From contig CAVWKG010000007.1 of NCBI GenBank assembly GCA_963755375.1, positions 36,403-100,402 on the forward strand: a stretch of DNA of 64,000 nucleotides, given 5' to 3'. This document shows, piece by piece, positions 1 to 8,975 of the stretch. The stretch comes from Bog-473 sp963755375. Lineage in GTDB: Bacteria > Actinomycetota > Acidimicrobiia > Acidimicrobiales > RAAP-2. A program made the translations under genes and the position numbers. Under the pieces are notes generated by a model. That model was not told the origin of the DNA. It did no database searches and saw nothing but the letters and a program-made list of their open reading frames with translations. The first letter of the stretch is position 1. Every line of letters starts with the position of its first letter.

Positions 1-37
1 GGGGGCGGCGGGTCGAAGGACGCATCGAGACTGGTGC

Positions 38-1243
38 TCACGCCACCCCTTTTGGCTCGGGCGGCAGGCCGAGCACCCGCTCGCCGATGATGTTCCGCTG
101 AATCTGGTTGGACCCACCGTAAATGGTCTCCGAGCGCGCGAAGAGAAAGGAGCGTTGGAGTTCTCCCAGCCCGTACCCGCCGTTCTCGGGGAGCGGCTCC
201 CCGTCCAGGACGGTCGCCGCCGGCCCCAGAATGCCCATGGTCAGCTCGCCGAGCCGCTGGTGCCAGCTCCCCCAGTAGAGCTTGGCGATGGAGGCCTCGG
301 GCGGGGCCACCGGCCCCTCGACCCCGGCGAGGCTGCGCAGCGTGTTGTAGCGCATGATCGTCAGCTCGATATGCGCCTGGGCCAGCTGCTGGCGCACCAC
401 CGGGTCACGTGCCTTGCCGTTCTCCTCCGCCAGCGCCACCACCCGGTCCAACTCGCGCCGGAACCCGAGCTGGTGGCCGAGCAGCGCCACTCCGCGCTCG
501 AAGGCCAGGGTGGCCAGCGCCACGCGCCATCCCTTTCCCACGACGCCCACCACGTTCTCGACATGGGTGCGGGCGCCGTCGAAGAACACCTCGTTGAATT
601 CGCTGGTGCGGGTGAGCTGGGTGATGGGCCGCACCTCGACGCCCGGCTGGTCCATGGGGACCAGGAGATACGACAGCCCCCGGTGGCGCGCCGAGCCGGG
701 GTCGGTCCGGCACACCACGAAGCACCAATCCGCCAAGTGGGCCAGTGACGTCCACACCTTCTGCCCCGTGACCACCCACTGATCGCCGTCGCGCTCGGCC
801 CTGGTCTTGACATTGGCCAGGTCGCTCCCGGCGTCGGGCTCGGAATAGCCCTGGCACCACAGCTCGCCGCCCTCCCGGATGGGCGGGAGGAAACGCGCCT
901 TCTGCTCGGGCGTGCCGTAGTGGATCAGCGTCGGGCCGAGCAGCCCCTCGCCCATGACGTTGACCCGCCCCGGTGCCGCGGCCCGGGCGTACTCCTCGTT
1001 GAAGATGACCTGCTCGGTCATGGTGGCGCCGCGGCCCCCGTACTCGACCGGCCAGCCCAGGCAGGTCCAGCCGCCGCCCGCCAGCACCTTCTCCCAGCGT
1101 CGCCGGACCTCGAAGCCGAAGGTCTCGTCGCCCGAGCCGCCCCGGCCCCCGAGGTCGGCGTATTCGCCCACCAGGTGCTCTTTGAGGAACTCCCGGACCT
1201 CCTGGCGGAACGCGACGTCCCCGGGGCGGTCGCGCAGATCCAT
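38..1243 (-). CDS. Acyl-CoA dehydrogenase (FadE-like)
   Basis: A 401-residue protein with the full acyl-CoA dehydrogenase layout: helical N-terminal domain, FAD-facing beta domain with YSEPDAGSDLANVKT near residue 133, and a C-terminal helical domain ending in IYGGSNQIQRNIIGERVLG near residue 374. The family oxidises acyl-CoA thioesters to enoyl-CoA with FAD in the cytoplasm and passes electrons to ETF. Where medium-chain enzymes have the catalytic Glu (IYEG) this protein has Gly (IYGG). That pattern is common in actinobacterial FadE paralogues, some of which work as mixed subunits, so the substrate and whether it acts alone are open. It lies 45 bp downstream of a CoA-transferase gene on the same strand, which suggests a small acyl-CoA catabolism operon. 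Start ATG at 1243. Confidence 0.93.
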   Translation of the reverse strand: MDLRDRPGDVAFRQEVREFLKEHLVGEYADLGGRGGSGDETFGFEVRRRWEKVLAGGGWTCLGWPVEYGGRGATMTEQVIFNEEYARAAAPGRVNVMGEGLLGPTLIHYGTPEQKARFLPPIREGGELWCQGYSEPDAGSDLANVKTRAERDGDQWVVTGQKVWTSLAHLADWCFVVCRTDPGSARHRGLSYLLVPMDQPGVEVRPITQLTRTSEFNEVFFDGARTHVENVVGVVGKGWRVALATLAFERGVALLGHQLGFRRELDRVVALAEENGKARDPVVRQQLAQAHIELTIMRYNTLRSLAGVEGPVAPPEASIAKLYWGSWHQRLGELTMGILGPAATVLDGEPLPENGGYGLGELQRSFLFARSETIYGGSNQIQRNIIGERVLGLPPEPKGVA

Positions 1244-1288
1244 CGCCGGCGAGCGTAGCCAAGCCGGCGCGCCCGACCTGACGGGTCG

Positions 1289-2779
1289 TCAGATCCCAGC
1301 GTTGGCCGGCAGCCAGGCCGGGGCGTGGGTGCCGATGGGGGAGGTCGGCACCTCCCAGCGGCCCGGTGTGGCCGGGAGGTGCGCCACGGGGCCCAGATGG
1401 TGCAGCCGCCCGTAGGGCGTGTCACTGGTGACGACGAAGGGCGCGAGATCGCCGAAACCGGTCGCTCGCCCGACCGGGGCCGGAACCTCGGTGAACCAGC
1501 GGGCGGTCTGACACAGCGAGGCGCGCACGTGATAGCTGCCCCCCTCGCGGGCCCGGCGCCACAGGGCGGCCATGGTGCCGAGCGCGGCCAGATACCCCGT
1601 CGTGTAGTCGCACGCCGCCGCGGGCAGCAGCTCGGGATGATCAGGGCCGCCCTGACCGATGGCGATGCCCGAGGTGGTCTGGGCCATCTGCTCCCAGCCC
1701 GGACGCAGGCGCCACGGCCCGGCATCGCCGTAGCAATTGATGGTCACCGCGACGATGCCGGGGCGCAGCTCCGCCAGCTCCTCGGGAGCGAAGCCCCGGC
1801 GCGCCAGAGAGCCGCCCCGGTAACCCTGGGTGAACACGTCGGCGCCCGCGGCCAAACTGCGCAACGTCGTCACGCCGGCGGGGTCGTCGAGCTCCAGGCA
1901 GCACGAGCGCTTGCCGTGGCTGGTGTCCATCACGAAGAGTGGGATGTTCTCCAGGCGGGACGAGTTCACCAGCAGCACCTCTGCCCCGTGCTCCGCAAGC
2001 GTGCGCGCGTTCGTCGGTCCGGCCAACAGTCGGCTGAGGTCGAGCACCCGCACCCCGTCGAGAGGGCGCCGCATGCCGCGGGGTGGCTCCGGGGCGCTCT
2101 CCCCGATCTTCTCCACGCTGACCCGGCCCAGCGGTGCGACGGCCTCCGCCTGGGGATCGGCCGACCACTCCGCGACCGAGCGGGCCATGGCGCCGCACGT
2201 CCCTGCGTCGGCCAGCGCGTCCTCGAGCGCGGGCGCGTCCCACCGGGCGACCCTGCCGGCGACCGCGTCGGCTCCGCTGTCCACGTCGCACCCGAGGACC
2301 TCGCAGGTGCGCGCGGCGAGGTGGGCGAACCCGCCGTGCAGATGGACCCAGCGACCGTCACGGCAGCGGTACAACCCGACGAGCGGGCGCTCGAGGCTCA
2401 TTGGCGCGGCCGGCAGCCCGCCACCCTCGAGTCGCTGGAGCTGGAACCCGACGAGCGACGCCCCGGCGTGCCGCCGCGGCACGGTGACCGGTTGTGCCTC
2501 GCCGGTGCGCTCCTCCCACAGCAGCGACGCCGCCGCGCCAATGCAACCGAGAACCGAGGCGGCACACTCGACCACGGGGAACGGTGTGGCGTAGAGCTGC
2601 CCGTCGCCTTCGAGATCCACCCGTTCGACCAGGGCGGCGGGCAACCCCACCTCGTGCAGCAGCCCAGGGACCAGCTCCGTACCCACGCCGGCATCGTAGG
2701 GCGGCGCCGGTGCCCGGCGGAGCGCCGCCCGACCCTGGAATACTGGCCGGCGGAGCACGACACCGCGCAGCACGAACAC
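1289..2779 (-). CDS. CaiB/BaiF family (class III) CoA transferase, permuted layout
   Basis: Class III CoA transferases move CoA between carboxylic acids through an aspartyl-CoA anhydride. The family's N-terminal Rossmann signature (LDGVRVLDLSRLLAGP) sits here near residue 240 rather than at the N-terminus, followed by HGKRSCCLEL and the probable catalytic Asp in CDYTTGYLAALG. The first ~230 residues resemble the family's usual second half (GRWVHLHGGFAHLA, SVAEWSADPQAEA), so the domain order appears permuted, or the protein is the middle of an ancestral tandem duplication. The start is uncertain: GTG 2779 is the longest, and GTG 2686 (MGTELVPGLL) is equally plausible. It sits upstream of the acyl-CoA dehydrogenase on the same strand and divergent from the amidohydrolase. 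Substrate unknown. Confidence 0.85.
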   Translation of the reverse strand: MFVLRGVVLRRPVFQGRAALRRAPAPPYDAGVGTELVPGLLHEVGLPAALVERVDLEGDGQLYATPFPVVECAASVLGCIGAAASLLWEERTGEAQPVTVPRRHAGASLVGFQLQRLEGGGLPAAPMSLERPLVGLYRCRDGRWVHLHGGFAHLAARTCEVLGCDVDSGADAVAGRVARWDAPALEDALADAGTCGAMARSVAEWSADPQAEAVAPLGRVSVEKIGESAPEPPRGMRRPLDGVRVLDLSRLLAGPTNARTLAEHGAEVLLVNSSRLENIPLFVMDTSHGKRSCCLELDDPAGVTTLRSLAAGADVFTQGYRGGSLARRGFAPEELAELRPGIVAVTINCYGDAGPWRLRPGWEQMAQTTSGIAIGQGGPDHPELLPAAACDYTTGYLAALGTMAALWRRAREGGSYHVRASLCQTARWFTEVPAPVGRATGFGDLAPFVVTSDTPYGRLHHLGPVAHLPATPGRWEVPTSPIGTHAPAWLPANAGI

Positions 2780-2823
2780 GCCACGACCACCACGGCACGG
2801 GCGGGTGCGGGAGGGAGGAACAC

Positions 2824-4029
2824 ATGGCCTACTCCCAGGGCCGGATCGTCCACGACGCCGACGCCCACATCATGGAGACGCCGACCTGGCTGCGCGACCA
2901 CGCGGAAGCCGCCTACCAGGACCGGTTGCCGGTGCTGCGGTACCCGGGCGGGAACGAACTGCGCCAGACCGGCGACCCGGCCGACCAGCAGCGTGATCTG
3001 GAGGCTTCGTTCGCAGCGCTGCGCGCCCGGCACGCCTCGCCCGAGTACCGGGCCGACGAAGAGGCCGAGATCATGGCGCGCAAGAATTTCGCCGCCACGG
3101 GGGCCTTCATCGCCGAAGACCGGGCCCGCGCCCTCGATCTCCTCGGGTTCTCGAGCCAGCTCGTCTTCAACACGTTCCACAACGGGCGCCTGCACGACAT
3201 GGAGCACACCGACGCCGACCTCGCCTACGCCGCCGCGCGGGCCCACAACCGGGGCATGCTCGAGTTCTGCTCGGTCGACCCGCGCCTACTGCCCTCCCTG
3301 TACATCCCACTGGTCGACCCGGCCCGGGCCGCGGCCGCCACCGACGACGCACTCGAACAAGGCGCGGCGGCGCTGCTGGTCGCCTCGGGTTGCCCGCCGC
3401 GGCACTCGCCCAGCCATACCGACCTGTTCGGTGTGTGGGCCCGGGCCGAAGAGGCCGGCATCCCCGTCGTGTTCCATGTCGGTGGCACGGGGACCCTCAT
3501 CGACCCCAACTACTTCGTGAACGGAAAACCCGTTCCGCCCGACTTCCACGGCGGCGAGGAGAACTTCCGCTCGGTGGACTACATGGGCATCCCCGTCCCG
3601 CCGGCCCAGACGCTGGCCACGTTGATCTTCGACGGGGTGCTCGAGGCGTTTCCGGACCTGCACATCGGTGTCATCGAGCAGGGTGCCATCTGGGTACCGT
3701 CCTGGCTGCGCCAGATGGAGTCCGCCTTCGAGGCGTTCCACCGCCACGAGGAGCGCCTGCAGGAGCTCTCGCTCCGGCCGAGCGAGTACGTGCACCGCCA
3801 GTGCCGGTTCACGCCCTACCCCACAGAGGATGTCGGGTGGATCGTGGACCAGGCCGGCGCCGACCTCGTGCTGTTCTCGTCCGACTATCCGCACGTGGAG
3901 GGAGGGCGCAAGCCCTTGGAGCGCTTCGAGGCCTCGCTGGGCGATGCCGGTGTCGGGGTCCGCCAACAGTTCTATGCCGACAACTTCCTGTTCCTCATGG
4001 GTAGCGCCGCCGCCGCGCTAGCGGCCTGA
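2824..4029 (+). CDS. Amidohydrolase family protein (amidohydrolase 2 type)
   Basis: A 401-residue TIM-barrel metal-dependent hydrolase/decarboxylase of the type that includes ACMSD and 2,3-dihydroxybenzoate decarboxylase. The N-terminal metal motif is DADAHIMETPTW; a His lies in VVFHVGGTG; IGVIEQGAIWVPSW and the C-terminal metal/acid motif FSSDYPHVEGGRKP complete the pattern. The start ATG 2824 is preceded by GGAGGAA and leaves 44 bp to the divergent CoA-transferase gene. A longer open frame upstream is low-complexity Arg/Pro and was not used. In actinobacteria such proteins occur in aromatic or steroid side-chain degradation clusters, which fits the neighbouring acyl-CoA genes. The precise substrate cannot be read from sequence. 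Confidence 0.88.
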   Translation: MAYSQGRIVHDADAHIMETPTWLRDHAEAAYQDRLPVLRYPGGNELRQTGDPADQQRDLEASFAALRARHASPEYRADEEAEIMARKNFAATGAFIAEDRARALDLLGFSSQLVFNTFHNGRLHDMEHTDADLAYAAARAHNRGMLEFCSVDPRLLPSLYIPLVDPARAAAATDDALEQGAAALLVASGCPPRHSPSHTDLFGVWARAEEAGIPVVFHVGGTGTLIDPNYFVNGKPVPPDFHGGEENFRSVDYMGIPVPPAQTLATLIFDGVLEAFPDLHIGVIEQGAIWVPSWLRQMESAFEAFHRHEERLQELSLRPSEYVHRQCRFTPYPTEDVGWIVDQAGADLVLFSSDYPHVEGGRKPLERFEASLGDAGVGVRQQFYADNFLFLMGSAAAALAA

Positions 4030-4109
4030 ACGGCGACCACCGACACCGGAGCGCAGGCGGAACACCGCTGAGCACGGAGCGGTTGTCACGACGGAGAGAA
4101 AGGTTCGAA

Positions 4110-4571
4110 ATGTTCACCCGCAAGTCCTCCCGACAAGAGACGGCATTCGAAGTCACCAAGACGGACCAGGAGTGGAGGGACCTGCTCCAGGCTGACCGCT
4201 ACGCCGTCCTGCGCCGGGCCGGGACCGAGCCCGCGTGGTCGGGTGACCTGCTGCACGTCGACGGCGAGGGCGTGTTCCGCTGCGCCGGGTGCGGCGCCGA
4301 ACTCTTCGACACCGATGCCAAGTTCGAGTCCGGCACCGGGTGGCCCAGCTTCGACCGGGCCCGCGCCGGCGGCACCGTGATCGAGCACAAGGACCGCAGC
4401 TTCGGGATGGCCCGCACCGAGATCCTGTGCGCCCGGTGCGGTGGCCACCTGGGACATGTCTTCCGCGACGGGCCCACCGACACCGGGCAGCGGTACTGCG
4501 TCAATTCGCTCTCCCTGACCTACGAGCCGGAGGGCGGCGCCGCCGGGGCGGAGGCGGCGCCCCGGGCCTGA
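4110..4571 (+). CDS. msrB: Peptide-methionine (R)-S-oxide reductase MsrB
   Basis: MsrB reduces methionine-R-sulfoxide in proteins, using thioredoxin for recycling. The 153-residue protein carries the two zinc CxxC pairs (CAGC and CARC), the substrate-site GTGWPSF, GHLGHVF, and the catalytic Cys in RYCVNS near the C-terminus. Start ATG 4110 (MFTRKSS) is chosen because GGAGAGAAAGG lies just upstream; an in-frame start at 4083 would add nine residues. It follows the amidohydrolase gene by 80 bp on the same strand and converges on the ssb-side genes, with its last ~50 bp overlapping a frame-disrupted gene on the opposite strand. Confidence 0.96.
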   Translation: MFTRKSSRQETAFEVTKTDQEWRDLLQADRYAVLRRAGTEPAWSGDLLHVDGEGVFRCAGCGAELFDTDAKFESGTGWPSFDRARAGGTVIEHKDRSFGMARTEILCARCGGHLGHVFRDGPTDTGQRYCVNSLSLTYEPEGGAAGAEAAPRA

Positions 4572-4893
4572 GCTCCGACCGGGCGTCCGTCGACCGCGGC
4601 GATGCGCGCCTCGAGACGTTCGGCCGCGGCACCCAGGCCGAGCCGACGCAGCGGGGCCGTACCGCAGATGTCACCCACCTCCTCCCGCGAGAAGTCGATC
4701 ACGTCGACCGGCGGCCCGGCTGCGCCCGGGCCCGCCCGCGCCGCCATAGCAGCAGCAGCACGACGGTGAACGCGAGCGCGCCCGCTGTCGCGCCCCCGAC
4801 GATCGCCGGCTCGACCACCGCGTGGGCTGCCGCACCGGCCACATGCGCCGTCAGGTCCGGCCATCCCGTGGTGGTGATCAGCCAGGGCACCAC
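4520..4893 (-). pseudogene. Small membrane protein gene downstream of ssb, broken by one frameshift
   Basis: Reading from GTG 4893, the first frame gives a short N-terminus and a clear transmembrane helix (GGATAGALAFTVVLLLLWRR), then meets a stop at 4699. A second frame continues directly from ~4725 with protein-like sequence (VDVIDFSREEVGDIC, then LGLGAAAERLEARIAAVDG) to a stop at 4520. Joining the frames in the GC-rich run near 4715-4730 gives one protein of about 120 residues: membrane anchor plus cytoplasmic tail. The GTG start follows the ssb stop immediately, with GGAGGT five bases before it, so it is probably translated with ssb. Function unknown. A sequencing indel is as likely as a real mutation. 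Confidence 0.5.
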
Positions 4894-5316
4894 TCAGACC
4901 TCCACCGCCAGTGGATCGGCCCCGTCGGCAGCGGTGCCCTCCGGCGCGGCCGTCCCCCGTCGCTCGACCTTGTGGACGTCGGCCGTGGCGAAGCGCAGGC
5001 TGGGTCCGACCTCGTCCGCCGTGATCTCCACCTTGGAACGGTGCTCCCCCTCCTCGGTCTCCCAGGTCCGGTGCTCCAGCCGACCCGTCACGACGACCCG
5101 CATGCCCTTGGTGAGGCTGAGCGCCACGTTCTCCGCCAGGTCACGCCAACAGATGACGTCGAAGAATGACGTCGACTCCTGCCACTCCTGGGTCGTGCGG
5201 TCCTGCCAGCGACGGTTGACGGCGACGCCGAGCTGGGCTGTCGCCTGCCCCTCGCGGGTGTAGCGGATCTCCGGTTCACGGGTCAGGTTCCCGGTGATCG
5301 TCGTGGTGTTGGCCAT
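4894..5316 (-). CDS. ssb: Single-stranded DNA-binding protein
   Basis: A 140-residue OB-fold protein starting MANTTTITGNLTREPE, with FFDVICWRDLAENV and KGMRVVVTGRLEHRTWE, the core features of bacterial SSB. It coats single-stranded DNA in replication and repair. The C-terminus (ADPLAVEV) lacks the acidic DDDIPF-type tail that binds partner proteins in replicative SSBs, so this may be a secondary SSB; the replicative copy normally sits between rpsF and rplI, which is not the context here. Start ATG 5316 is preferred over ATG 5322 because GCGAGG abuts the upstream ATG and is correctly spaced for 5316. Confidence 0.93.
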   Translation of the reverse strand: MANTTTITGNLTREPEIRYTREGQATAQLGVAVNRRWQDRTTQEWQESTSFFDVICWRDLAENVALSLTKGMRVVVTGRLEHRTWETEEGEHRSKVEITADEVGPSLRFATADVHKVERRGTAAPEGTAADGADPLAVEV

Positions 5317-5567
5317 CTGCATCCTCGCTTTCGTCGGGCCCTCCCTCCGAGGGCGCGACGCAGCGTGGTGACCCCTGCTTGGCGGGAACCTTGCCGAAAA
5401 CCTTGCTGGCCCGGAATTTCGGCGCCGCCGGGTGTGCCCTCGGGACTTCGGCTTCACCCCCAGGCAGCGAAGCACGGCGCCAAAGCGTCCGGGGACCTCT
5501 CCCGCGCTCGATGGTCCGCCGAGTGCCCCGAGTCTGGCCCGGATCACAAGGCCGGCGTGACCGCTCG

Positions 5568-5840
5568 CTATTCGCGACCGCCCCGGAGCATGCGTCCGCC
5601 GATGACGTAGAGGATCACACCGACGAGGAGCGATCCGACGATGACCCAACGCACGGCATCCGTCTCGAGCGTCGTCGGTGCCCCGTTCGAACTGATCTCG
5701 GCGAAACCTCCGCCGATCACGAGCGCAGCGAAGGCCAGGATGCCGCAGACGAGCGAGCCCTTGCGGGCGTTGTTGCAGAAGAACCGGGACCGCGACAGGT
5801 CTGGCTTGGAGCCGTTCGAGACTTCCCCGCGGCCCGTCAC
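5568..5840 (-). CDS. Small two-helix membrane protein, unknown function
   Basis: A frame of about 90 codons whose end reads as a real protein: a basic stretch (SKPDLSRSRFFCNNARKG), a first hydrophobic helix (SLVCGILAFAALVIGGGF), a polar loop, then a second helix (VRWVIVGSLLVGVILYVIGG) ending in RMLRGGRE. The start is uncertain: GTG 5840 is the nearest candidate and has no clear ribosome-binding site. It lies upstream of ssb on the same strand with a 250-bp gap that shows no other gene. No family recognised. Confidence 0.5.
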   Translation of the reverse strand: MTGRGEVSNGSKPDLSRSRFFCNNARKGSLVCGILAFAALVIGGGFAEISSNGAPTTLETDAVRWVIVGSLLVGVILYVIGGRMLRGGRE

Positions 5841-6074
5841 GCGTCGGCTGCGCACACGGCGACCTCGCCGATGTCGAGCAGTTCCTGCATTGACGTGAAG
5901 GGTACTGCAACCCAATTTTGCGGCCCCGTCGGCGGGGACCATCCCTCGGCGTTCCGCTCGGGTCAGGCGCTCCTCCGGCGGTCCGCGATGCTCCTCGGGC
6001 GCAACCCGATGGCACCCGATCAACCCCCACCCCGAGCTAGGTTTCCCAGCGTGGGGGACGTGGCCGGGGGCCTC

Positions 6075-8009
6075 ATGTTGGATGCACCCGCGAAGGCGAA
6101 CGCCGCACCGCAGGTCGGGCTCCGAGCCGAACGGAGCGCCCGCTGGCAATTCTGGCGCTCGCCGGCCGACCAACCGCAGTGGGCGCGACCGACGCTCCTG
6201 CTCGTCGCCGCGCTGGCGGCCCTCTCCTATAGCTGGGGTAGCGGCAGCGCGACGCTCGAGACGTTCTACGGCGCCGCCGTCCGCAGCATGTCGCAGAACT
6301 GGCACGACTTCTTCTTCGGCGCGTTCGACCCGTGGGGCACGGTCTCGGTCGACAAGTTGCCCGGCGCGTTCTGGCTCCAGGCACTGTCCGTCCGACTCTT
6401 CGGGTTCCACATCTGGGCCATGGTGCTGCCCCAGGCAATTGAGGGGATACTGACCGTGCTCGTCCTCTACCGCGCCGTACGCCGTGTCGCGGGAGCCGGA
6501 GCCGGGCTCGTCGCCGCGGTCGCCCTGGCGGCGACGCCGGTCACGATTCTGTTGAACCGAGGCAACATCTCGGACTCGCTGCTCATTCTGCTGCTGGTGC
6601 TCGCGGCGGACGCCACCACTGCCGCCGTCATGACGGGCCGGCTGCAGTCCCTCCTGCTCGCCGGCGTCTGGGTCGGCCTGGCCTTCCAGGCCAAGATGCT
6701 CCAGGCCTGGATCGTCCTCCCCGCGCTCTACCTCGCCTACATACTGGCGGCGCCCGTGGCCAGCCTGGAACGCCGGGTCGGGCGGGTGGCCCTCTCCATC
6801 CTCGCCGTGATCGCCGTCTCGCTGAGCTGGATGTGTGTGGTCAGCCTCATCCCGGCACACGACCGGCCCTACGTCGACGGCAGCTGCGACAACTCCGTCT
6901 TCAGCCAGGTGTTCCTCTACAACGGCGCTGATCGCCTCAACGGGAACCTGCTCGACCAGCCGGGCTGCAGCAAACCGCCGGTCGGCCGGTCGACCTCGAC
7001 GAGCGGCGGCGCCCCGACCCACGCTCTCGACCGGGGGCCCGGCCGATTCCTCGACGGCGGGTTCGGACGCGACGCGGCGTGGCTCTTCGTCCCGTCACTG
7101 GCGGCGTTCGGGGGCATCCTGGTGGCTCGCCGGCGCGAGCCCCGCACCGACCGCTGGCGCGCCGCCGCGCTGCTGTGGGGGATCTGGCTGTTCTTGTCCT
7201 GGAGCTTCTTTGCCTCGAGCCACTTCCTCAACGGCTATTACCTCGCCGCGCTGGCGCCGGCGATGGCCGCCCTCTGCGGGCTGGGGTTCGCGCTGGCCTG
7301 GAAGCTGCGCGAACGGACCCGGGTCGTGCCCGTGCTCGTGATGGCCACGGTCGCCCTGGGCGTGGCGTACGCCGTCTACCTGGTGCCCGATGCGGCCGGG
7401 GTCCGGCCCTGGATCATCGCCACCAGCGCGCTCGCCACCGCGGGCGCCATGGGCTGCCTCGCCCTCTCCCTGCGACGGGACCGGCGTCCGTGGGAACGGC
7501 GCGCCGGTCTGGGCCTGGCCACACTGGCGCTGCTCCTCGGGGGTTCGTGGGCCTCGGCGACGGCCGTGGCCGACGAACTGGGGCCCTTCAACGAGCCGTA
7601 CGAAACGGCGGCGGCCATCGCAGCCCAGCAGGCCGCCTGGCGCCACGAGGTGGCCTCCTGGCCCGCCTTTTCCGCCTTCACGGCGCGTGTCCCACCCGGC
7701 TTGAGCGTCGAGACCGACGAGACCTCTGCTCAGGCGAGCGGCTCCGTCCTGGCATCCGGTCGCGAGTTCCTCCCCGTGGGCGGGTTCTCGGGCCAGGTGC
7801 CGAGCACCCCACTGCCCACGTTCATCGACGACGTGCGCCATCGCCGGGTCGTGGACGTCCTCGTGCCGGTGACGCCGCTGACCCGCAACCCCGACATGCG
7901 CTGGGTCCTCGCGCACTGCAGCGTGCAGAACGGCTCCCTGGCCACGGTGCGCACGGACAGCGGGATCGACCGGCGCTACCTCTGCGCACCTTCCGACGCC
8001 GGCGCGTGA
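6075..8009 (+). CDS. Glycosyltransferase family 39 (ArnT/PMT-like) membrane protein
   Basis: A polytopic membrane protein of about 644 residues resembling YkcB/ArnT-like GT39 enzymes, which move a sugar from a polyprenyl-phosphate carrier to an acceptor on the outer face of the membrane. The first periplasmic loop carries FDPWGTVSVDKLPGAFW followed by LQALSVRLFG, the family's best-conserved block, then LLNRGNISDSLLILLLVLAA. About ten to twelve hydrophobic helices follow, with a C-terminal soluble domain (DPNPDM-like region and RRYLCAP). Start ATG 6075 (MLDAPAKA) has GGGGG five bases upstream; ATG 6009 is also in frame. It converges on ftsX. The likely role is cell-envelope glycan or protein glycosylation; the acceptor is unknown. 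Confidence 0.85.
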   Translation: MLDAPAKANAAPQVGLRAERSARWQFWRSPADQPQWARPTLLLVAALAALSYSWGSGSATLETFYGAAVRSMSQNWHDFFFGAFDPWGTVSVDKLPGAFWLQALSVRLFGFHIWAMVLPQAIEGILTVLVLYRAVRRVAGAGAGLVAAVALAATPVTILLNRGNISDSLLILLLVLAADATTAAVMTGRLQSLLLAGVWVGLAFQAKMLQAWIVLPALYLAYILAAPVASLERRVGRVALSILAVIAVSLSWMCVVSLIPAHDRPYVDGSCDNSVFSQVFLYNGADRLNGNLLDQPGCSKPPVGRSTSTSGGAPTHALDRGPGRFLDGGFGRDAAWLFVPSLAAFGGILVARRREPRTDRWRAAALLWGIWLFLSWSFFASSHFLNGYYLAALAPAMAALCGLGFALAWKLRERTRVVPVLVMATVALGVAYAVYLVPDAAGVRPWIIATSALATAGAMGCLALSLRRDRRPWERRAGLGLATLALLLGGSWASATAVADELGPFNEPYETAAAIAAQQAAWRHEVASWPAFSAFTARVPPGLSVETDETSAQASGSVLASGREFLPVGGFSGQVPSTPLPTFIDDVRHRRVVDVLVPVTPLTRNPDMRWVLAHCSVQNGSLATVRTDSGIDRRYLCAPSDAGA

Positions 8010-8060
8010 GACCGTTCAGACGAAGGTCGGCGGCACGGACTCCGGAGCCCGGTCCGACGC

Positions 8061-8975
8061 TCAGACGTCGAGGAAGCGCCGGATCGCGATGGCAGAGCCG
8101 ATGGAGCCGATCGCCATGCCCACGATGACCACCACGACGTTGGTGAGCAGGACCTCGGACCCGGACATGTGCATGGCGGTGAAGATGTTGCTCGTCGTCC
8201 GACCGCTCCCCTCGTGGTTGATGAAGAGGTAGACGAAGTAGACGACGACCGCGGCCAGCAACGATCCGATCAGGCCCTGCAACAGTCCCTCGGACATGAA
8301 GGGGACGCGAATGAACCAGTTCGTGGCCCCGACCAGCTTCATGACGGAGACTTCTCGGCGTCGGGCGAAAATGGCCATGCGGATGGTGTTCAGGATCAGG
8401 ACGGCCGCGGACACGATCAGGACGATGGCGACGGCCAGACAGACCCATTTCGAGACGTTGATCACCGTCTCCTCGTTGTGGATGGTCTGCTGGGGCTCGG
8501 TCACCGAAAGGACACCCGCGGTGCCACTGAAGGTGTGCACGACCTGGGCCGCATCCGAGAGCGCAACCGGGGTGCACCAGTAGGACGTGGGCATCTCCGC
8601 CTGCGTGGTCGCCTGGAACACGTCTGAGGGCAGCAGCCGGCGGGCCTCGGCGAAGTTGCGTGCCTTGTTCCAGTAGGCGCACGGCTGCGTGACGTAGTTC
8701 AGCTGCGACAGCTCGGTCTTGACCGCGGCGATCTCCTGGGAGTTGGCGGTCGGCTGCATCCAGACCGTGACCTGGGTGCCCCGCTCGAGCGTGCCGGTGG
8801 CGTTGGCCGATCCCTGACGCAGCAGCAGGGCCGCACCCACGAGCGACAGCGAGACGGCGACCGTCAGAACGGCCGCGACGGTCATGAGCCGGTTCCGCCA
8901 CAGGTTCGACGCCGTCTCGCGGACGACGTAGTCAACGGAGACCGCCACGTCAGCCCATGCCCCCTGCAGCGACAT
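8061..8975 (-). CDS. ftsX: Cell division protein FtsX
   Basis: FtsX is the membrane subunit of the FtsEX complex, which drives peptidoglycan hydrolases at the septum. The 304-residue protein has a cytoplasmic N-terminus, helix 1 near residues 30-52, a large extracytoplasmic loop (WMQPTANSQEIAAVK and LPSDVFQATTQAEMPTSY) and three C-terminal helices (LAVAIVLIVSAAVLILNTI; VYFVYLF; the GMAIGSIGSAIAIRRFL end). Length and layout match actinobacterial FtsX. Its ATG at 8975 lies inside ftsE (26-bp overlap), so the two are translationally coupled. Confidence 0.96.
   Translation of the reverse strand: MSLQGAWADVAVSVDYVVRETASNLWRNRLMTVAAVLTVAVSLSLVGAALLLRQGSANATGTLERGTQVTVWMQPTANSQEIAAVKTELSQLNYVTQPCAYWNKARNFAEARRLLPSDVFQATTQAEMPTSYWCTPVALSDAAQVVHTFSGTAGVLSVTEPQQTIHNEETVINVSKWVCLAVAIVLIVSAAVLILNTIRMAIFARRREVSVMKLVGATNWFIRVPFMSEGLLQGLIGSLLAAVVVYFVYLFINHEGSGRTTSNIFTAMHMSGSEVLLTNVVVVIVGMAIGSIGSAIAIRRFLDV

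Noticed and set aside
405..1262. Long Arg/Gly/Pro-rich frames opposite or beside the acyl-CoA dehydrogenase and many other genes
   Set aside because: These are shadow frames caused by high GC; they show no motifs and overlap well-supported genes.
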